A stretch of 64,000 nt of DNA from Takakia lepidozioides (lineage: Eukaryota; Streptophyta; Takakiopsida; Takakiales; Takakiaceae). This document shows positions 60,355 to 64,000 of this stretch, one piece after another (the stretch's first letter is position 1; the number at the start of each line of letters is the position of its first letter). A model generated the notes under the pieces. It worked only from the letters and a program-made list of their open reading frames with translations, was not told the DNA's origin and made no database searches. Made by a program: the position numbers and the translations under genes. The stretch covers positions 72,582,756 through 72,646,755 of the forward strand of contig CM060731.1 of NCBI GenBank assembly GCA_030704615.1, written 5' to 3'.

Positions 60355-60795
60355 CACCGTGATACGTTGAGGTATGCCACTATACGTGGTGGAGGATATC
60401 GTCCTGGGGTTCGGAGGTTTAGCCCTGGTGACTATGTTTATTTGCAGCAGACTGCTCCTACGACTCTGGATGTTACTGCAGGGCGTGTTATTCTGAGGGT
60501 TCGAGAGGTGTTGCCCTCAGGGGTCCTGATCTTAGAGGGTCGGGATGGCATGACTTGGAAAGACCATGTGCGTAATTGTGCGCCATGTCACCTTCCCAAT
60601 GTCGATGGCAGAGTTGACCCAAACTTGGCAGTGGTACCTGCAGGTTTGAGGTGCATGCTCTGTGGGTCTGCCAAAGGGGCAGCCACCATGCTGGTGTGTG
60701 ATCGGTGCTCAAGGGGTTGGCATATGGGATGCTTGACACCACCTCTTGAGAAGGTTCCTGACGGAGATTGGTTGTGTCCACACTGCTTGGGATAG
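60355..60795 (+). CDS. Integrase C-terminal module with PHD finger
   Basis: This continues in the integrase frame after the TAG (HRDTLRYATIRGG). An SH3-like GPY/F-type region comes first (RFSPGDYVYLQQ, GRVILRVREVLPSGVLILEG). Then, from 60652, comes a complete PHD finger with spacing CX2C-X11-CX2C-X4-H-X2-C-X14-CX2C: CMLCGSAKG, LVCDRCSRGWHMGCL, DGDWLCPHC. PHD fingers read histone H3 tails. In chromoviruses this place is held by a chromodomain that guides integration, so the PHD finger is probably a targeting module. That role is inference. The terminal stop is TAG at 60793-60795. Confidence 0.92.
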   Translation, partial: HRDTLRYATIRGGGYRPGVRRFSPGDYVYLQQTAPTTLDVTAGRVILRVREVLPSGVLILEGRDGMTWKDHVRNCAPCHLPNVDGRVDPNLAVVPAGLRCMLCGSAKGAATMLVCDRCSRGWHMGCLTPPLEKVPDGDWLCPHCLG

Positions 60796-61053
60796 TGACA
60801 GTGGACATGACTGGAGGCAGCTAACAAGACATGGGAGGCCAAGCTCATAGGAGTCAATACATGAGATCCCAAGCTCAAGTTCACAGGTTGCAAGACGGCG
60901 ACTAACGATGGGGCAACTCTTGCACCCGGCCTCTTGATCTACCGAGTTTGAGTGTAGTAGGGATAGTGGTGGAGGACTTAGTGAGGCTATGGTCACTATC
61001 ACATCTTGTGGCTACCTGGACTTAGAGGGACCTAAGCACCAGCTAGGGGGGCG
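60796..61053 (+). other. 3' untranslated part of the retroelement
   Basis: No coding signal. It links the PHD finger stop codon to the purine tract and block A. Confidence 0.6.
61045..61053 (+). promoter_or_regulatory. Candidate polypurine tract
   Basis: The text aggggggcg lies directly before block A (61054). It would be the expected plus-strand primer if the LTR began with block A. No purine tract precedes block B at 61246, which is one reason the terminal structure is puzzling. Confidence 0.5.
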
Positions 61054-61243
61054 ATTGTGTGGACTAGTGACTGCCATAGTGGGCAGCGTAGTGGCAGCCT
61101 AGTGACTGACTAGTTGTAGCCTAGTGGTTGGACTAGTGGCTGGACTAGTGGTAGACTAGTGGTATACTAGTGTGTGGTGTGCACATGTGTTGTGTGGTTT
61201 TGGACAGCGATGTAGTTGTGTAGCGATATGTATGCGCACGACA
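61054..61243 (+). repeat. Extra copy of block A before the 3' LTR
   Basis: This 190-bp copy differs from 61573-61762 at about one position (gtgtgtggtg against gtgtatggtg). It ends GACA and is separated by only two bases (gc) from the TGTC start of the next LTR. It follows the purine tract at 61045-61053. Confidence 0.9.
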
Positions 61244-61245
61244 GC

Positions 61246-61762
61246 TGTCAAGTTATTTTACCACTAGTGTGAAACTAGCTAGGAAATAGCTATCTTTTAC
61301 ATATTGACATTTGGGATTGGCCCAAGTGTCAATCCAGGGGTCAAGGCAGATTTAGGCCCTGGAGTGGTTATCTTCACGGCAAGCGCGGGAGGCTCATCTT
61401 TCTCGAGTTGAGCCTCACCGCGCCTAGCTATGGCGCCGTAGTGTGGATTCCCCATGGCGTGGGGTGCACTTGGCTTGACTTGTATTTGAGTGATGAGGTT
61501 ATATATGCATGAGTTTATGCTTCAGCTTTGTGAGCTCTCATGAGCTTGTGCTTGTATTCTTCTTCTTTATCTATTGTGTGGACTAGTGACTGCCATAGTG
61601 GGCAGCGTAGTGGCAGCCTAGTGACTGACTAGTTGTAGCCTAGTGGTTGGACTAGTGGCTGGACTAGTGGTAGACTAGTGGTATACTAGTGTATGGTGTG
61701 CACATGTGTTGTGTGGTTTTGGACAGCGATGTAGTTGTGTAGCGATATGTATGCGCACGACA
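61246..61762 (+). repeat. 3' LTR (block B plus block A)
   Basis: The 517-bp unit is block B (61246-61571) followed by a second block A (61573-61762), with TGTC/GACA inverted ends and the target duplication immediately after. It is the best candidate for a complete LTR of this family. The block A part is rich in ggactagtgg-like short repeats. Confidence 0.8.
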
Positions 61763-63501
61763 CTTCTACCAAAGTCGAATTGAGAGTGTAGCCATTGTCT
61801 GGATCACTTGCAGGAGGTTTGAGACGGAAGCACACTAACGAAAATGTTCGAGGTACCACGATCTATCCTCCTAGGCCCCAGGAAGATGTATCGTAATTTC
61901 CATTTTGTAATCACATCCACACAAATGAATAATTTCTGCTTGATCAGTAGGACATGAGGTAGTCCTACAATCATGTCGTGCATTTATGGTTTTGAACATG
62001 TCAGTGTCAGTGACAGAATGGGCAGGCAAGAAAGAACCTCATATCTGGAGTCTGTCCGCACAAGGCCTTCAAAGTACTCAGCATTATTTATGTGATCTCT
62101 GATGTAAGACCGCAAGCCTGATACGCCATGAAGACGCAATACCATCCACAGCTTTAGAGACCTGTATCAAAAGTTTTGGTCAGAATCTTTCCTGGGAATT
62201 ATTTTGGCCACTGGTCGCAGCATTACATGTTCAAATGGACTTTCTGGATTTTAAAACATCCATAAGCAAAGAGTGGGAACCTGTGCATTTTTGTGTTAGC
62301 AAGGAGTGTGGGGTAAGGATCAAATCAGGGAAGCAACTTAAGCGTGAGAAAAAAGAAGTTACAAGTCTTGGAGAGAAAGGCCAATATGTTGTCAACCTGA
62401 AACGTTGACCTAGTGGAATTTGCCAGTCTTTGTAATCCACAACCAGGTTTTCCTCTGATGCCTGCATCAAAATGCCATGTAGCAAAAGTGTTACATTGCA
62501 CATCCACAAAAGTTGGAACATCTATATAAGTGCTGAGTAAAAACTCCACACGGACATGGGAAGGTAACCCGTGTCATTATTTCTGATCCAATGTCAAACT
62601 TAAACTGGCGGAACATAGAAAGTGTAGTCTTAACATTCAGTGACAAGCTGCCATCACCCCCATCGACTCATCACTGACAGCGGGTGTAGCACGTATATTA
62701 TTATGCTCAAATTCATGGACATATACCATCATAAAAATCTTCATAGTGAGATTATTCCACTTTCTGAATGTGTCCAGAAAACTCAGCCATGATGTCGGCA
62801 AGCACTCAGGAGGCAAAAGGACATCCACAAATACTGTCAACGTTTAAGGAGGTGACGCAGCGGGAATGGAGGAGAAAGACATCCCACCATGCATACCTTA
62901 TTCCGCAAATACTCTGGGTTGGTAGAGAGAGCTGCTACGAGCAGACTTGAGTCCTGCAATGGATGGACATCAGAACTTTTTCTGGATGGATAATACAAAG
63001 TGTAACCTAAGCAAAAGCGGTTGACTATCGGTCCTCAAAATGTTGTCACTGGATTCCTCCATATTGAAAGGCAGAAGGCAGGCAGATGCTGTGGATAAGC
63101 AGAGGATTGGGGGGACTGCGTGATAACAGTGCAGCAAAATTATGATCACTGGAGTTACATTTCGAGGTGATGGCATACACATGCATGGGAAGGGCCAAAA
63201 AGAGGAGCAAGGAGTACAGGTAATGTGTTCAGGCAACCTTGACCCACAGTGTGGAGCAATCAAAGTTGGTGAGCAACCACTTGTGTGGATTCATAGGAGT
63301 CGGCCTTCTCTACGCCATTCAGATGGTGCCGAAACTCTGGGCAGATGCATGCATTTCCTGCGAATGCTGCATCGACATGGAACCACATCCCATAGTTGGC
63401 ATGCCCATACCATCCCACAGATCGGTATTGAAGTCCATCAGGATTGAGGGGAAAGCTATAAAATGACCAAAGGCATGCTGGTAAGCTGATTTCATCAACT
63501 G

Positions 63502-63965
63502 CAATAGAATGTACTCATAAGACGTTGTTTGCCATAGCCTTGTGGCCATAGACCCCACACCAGTTTGGATGGAACAAAAGGGACCAGAAACTACCTTGTG
63601 AGGGGTTCACTCCGGTAGTGTGCAACTCACCTCGGCGTAAATAAGTAGTTTGGGCTTTCCAGATATCCTCTAGAAAGCCCTTCACACAAGCATCAATCTG
63701 TTGTGAGTGAGCAGCCCAAAAGGTAGACCCCAACAGGGCCAGGGATTTAGGCTCAGCCTCGAGAATTTTTAAGTTGGTGAACAAGGTGCCGGGACAATGT
63801 TCTTGATCATCCTGAACAGGGTCATTCTATGGTGAAAATGCCCCAGACAATGTATCGGAAAATGGATATTGTCTTCAGGTACCCCACAACATCAGGCAAT
63901 TACAATCTCCGCTTCCTCTCTACATCTGTTTATTGTTCAAAGGTTGGGTTCCCGCCCTGAGTTTA
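63502..63965 (-). mobile_element. LINE C-terminal fragment, inverse of the 29.8-30.2 kb copy
   Basis: The text gtactcataagacgttgttt, gtggccatagaccccacacc and the block around gctcagcctcgagaattttt match the inverse of 30215-29820. Minus-strand translation gives LEAEPKSLALLGSTFWAAHS, as in the other copy. It lies about 100 bp beyond the first visible decarboxylase exon. The element probably continues past the right edge of the window. Confidence 0.75.
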
Positions 63966-64000
63966 AATTTCAGTCTAGTGCCAAGGGTAGATAGGCCCTT

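Larger units (their letters stand above)
51155..61762 (+). mobile_element. Ty3/gypsy-type retroelement carrying a DNA methyltransferase and a PHD finger
   Basis: The 10,608-bp insertion starts TGTC and ends GACA, flanked by the 4-bp duplication cttc (51151-51154 and 61763-61766). Order: terminal repeat, about 3.9-kb leader with two tandem-repeat fields, gag with two zinc knuckles, aspartic protease, C5 cytosine methyltransferase, RNase H tail, integrase, GPY/F-like module, PHD finger, purine tract, 3' terminal repeats. Integrase after RNase H places it in Ty3/gypsy. The reverse transcriptase and most of RNase H are missing: methyltransferase sequence joins RNase H sequence near 58990. No clear tRNA primer site was found. 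It lies inside a decarboxylase exon, on the opposite strand to that gene. Confidence 0.95.
50541..63400 (-). pseudogene. Aromatic-L-amino-acid decarboxylase, disrupted
   Basis: Group II PLP decarboxylase of the plant tryptophan/tyrosine decarboxylase family. Visible exons: about 63400-63238 ([23 protein letters not shown]-lysine motif PHKW), 62953-62897, 62461-62397 (NLVVDYKDWQIPLGQRF), 62161-62038 (SLKLWMVLRLHGVSGLRSYI), 61862-61763 continued at 51150-51113, and 50732-50541 with the stop (GGVYTVRFAVGSTRTQRRHV). N-terminal exons lie to the right of the window. Two lesions are present. In the first exon the frame slips between ADS and MNPHKW, as if 5 nt were lost. The IVVPRTFSLVCFRL exon is split by the 10.6-kb retroelement. 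When one copy of the duplicated cttc is ignored, that exon is exactly 46 codons, in phase on both sides. The gene worked in an ancestor but cannot now encode the full enzyme. Confidence 0.92.

Overview
Nuclear genomic DNA of a plant with motile, flagellated sperm, most likely a seed-free land plant (bryophyte, lycophyte or fern). The argument: intron-rich plant housekeeping genes (plant-type MSBP, aspartate carbamoyltransferase, EMB8-like hydrolase, aromatic amino acid decarboxylase) and PLS/DYW-type PPR sequences lie beside a 20-exon CCDC146/MBO2 homologue, a cilium/flagellum coiled-coil protein that flowering plants lack. The species cannot be named from the sequence. Introns are mostly 0.1-1.5 kb, and retroelements fill the gaps.

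Layout. 1-2978: Ty1/copia element on the minus strand, cut by the window edge, with its 5' LTR, PBS and a decayed pol. 3701-5168 (+): two-exon membrane steroid-binding (MAPR/cytochrome b5-like) protein. 6653-12455 (-): complete 16-exon DNA primase small subunit. 12456-14052: intergenic region shared by divergent genes, with a tandem duplication of about 282 bp period. 14053-29135 (+): CCDC146 homologue, with a LINE in one intron. 30287-32698 (-): complete 5-exon aspartate carbamoyltransferase. 33900-36750 (-): decayed L1-type LINE (ORF1 and endonuclease region, no RT). 37758-43664 (-): complete 15-exon EMB8/ABHD-type alpha/beta hydrolase. 44096-49440 (+): row of decayed PPR copies. 50541 to about 63400 (-): 3' part of an aromatic amino acid decarboxylase gene. 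One of its exons is split by a 10,608-bp insertion.

That insertion (51155-61762, +) is the most unusual object. It is a Ty3/gypsy-type LTR retroelement coding for gag with two zinc knuckles, a retropepsin, a C5 cytosine DNA methyltransferase domain, the tail of RNase H, an integrase and, after the integrase, a PHD finger. So it carries both a DNA-methylation writer and a putative histone-tail reader. A 4-bp target duplication (cttc) and the restored decarboxylase frame fix its ends exactly. Its two 326-bp terminal repeat copies match base for base, so it looks young. Yet this copy has no reverse transcriptase, three in-frame TAG codons, a frame change before the protease and a Glu-to-Lys change at the integrase active site. 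It should need proteins supplied in trans. Its leader is about 4 kb, with two tandem-repeat fields.

Exon boundaries were read by eye from GT/AG sites, phase continuity and protein family knowledge. No alignment or database search was run.
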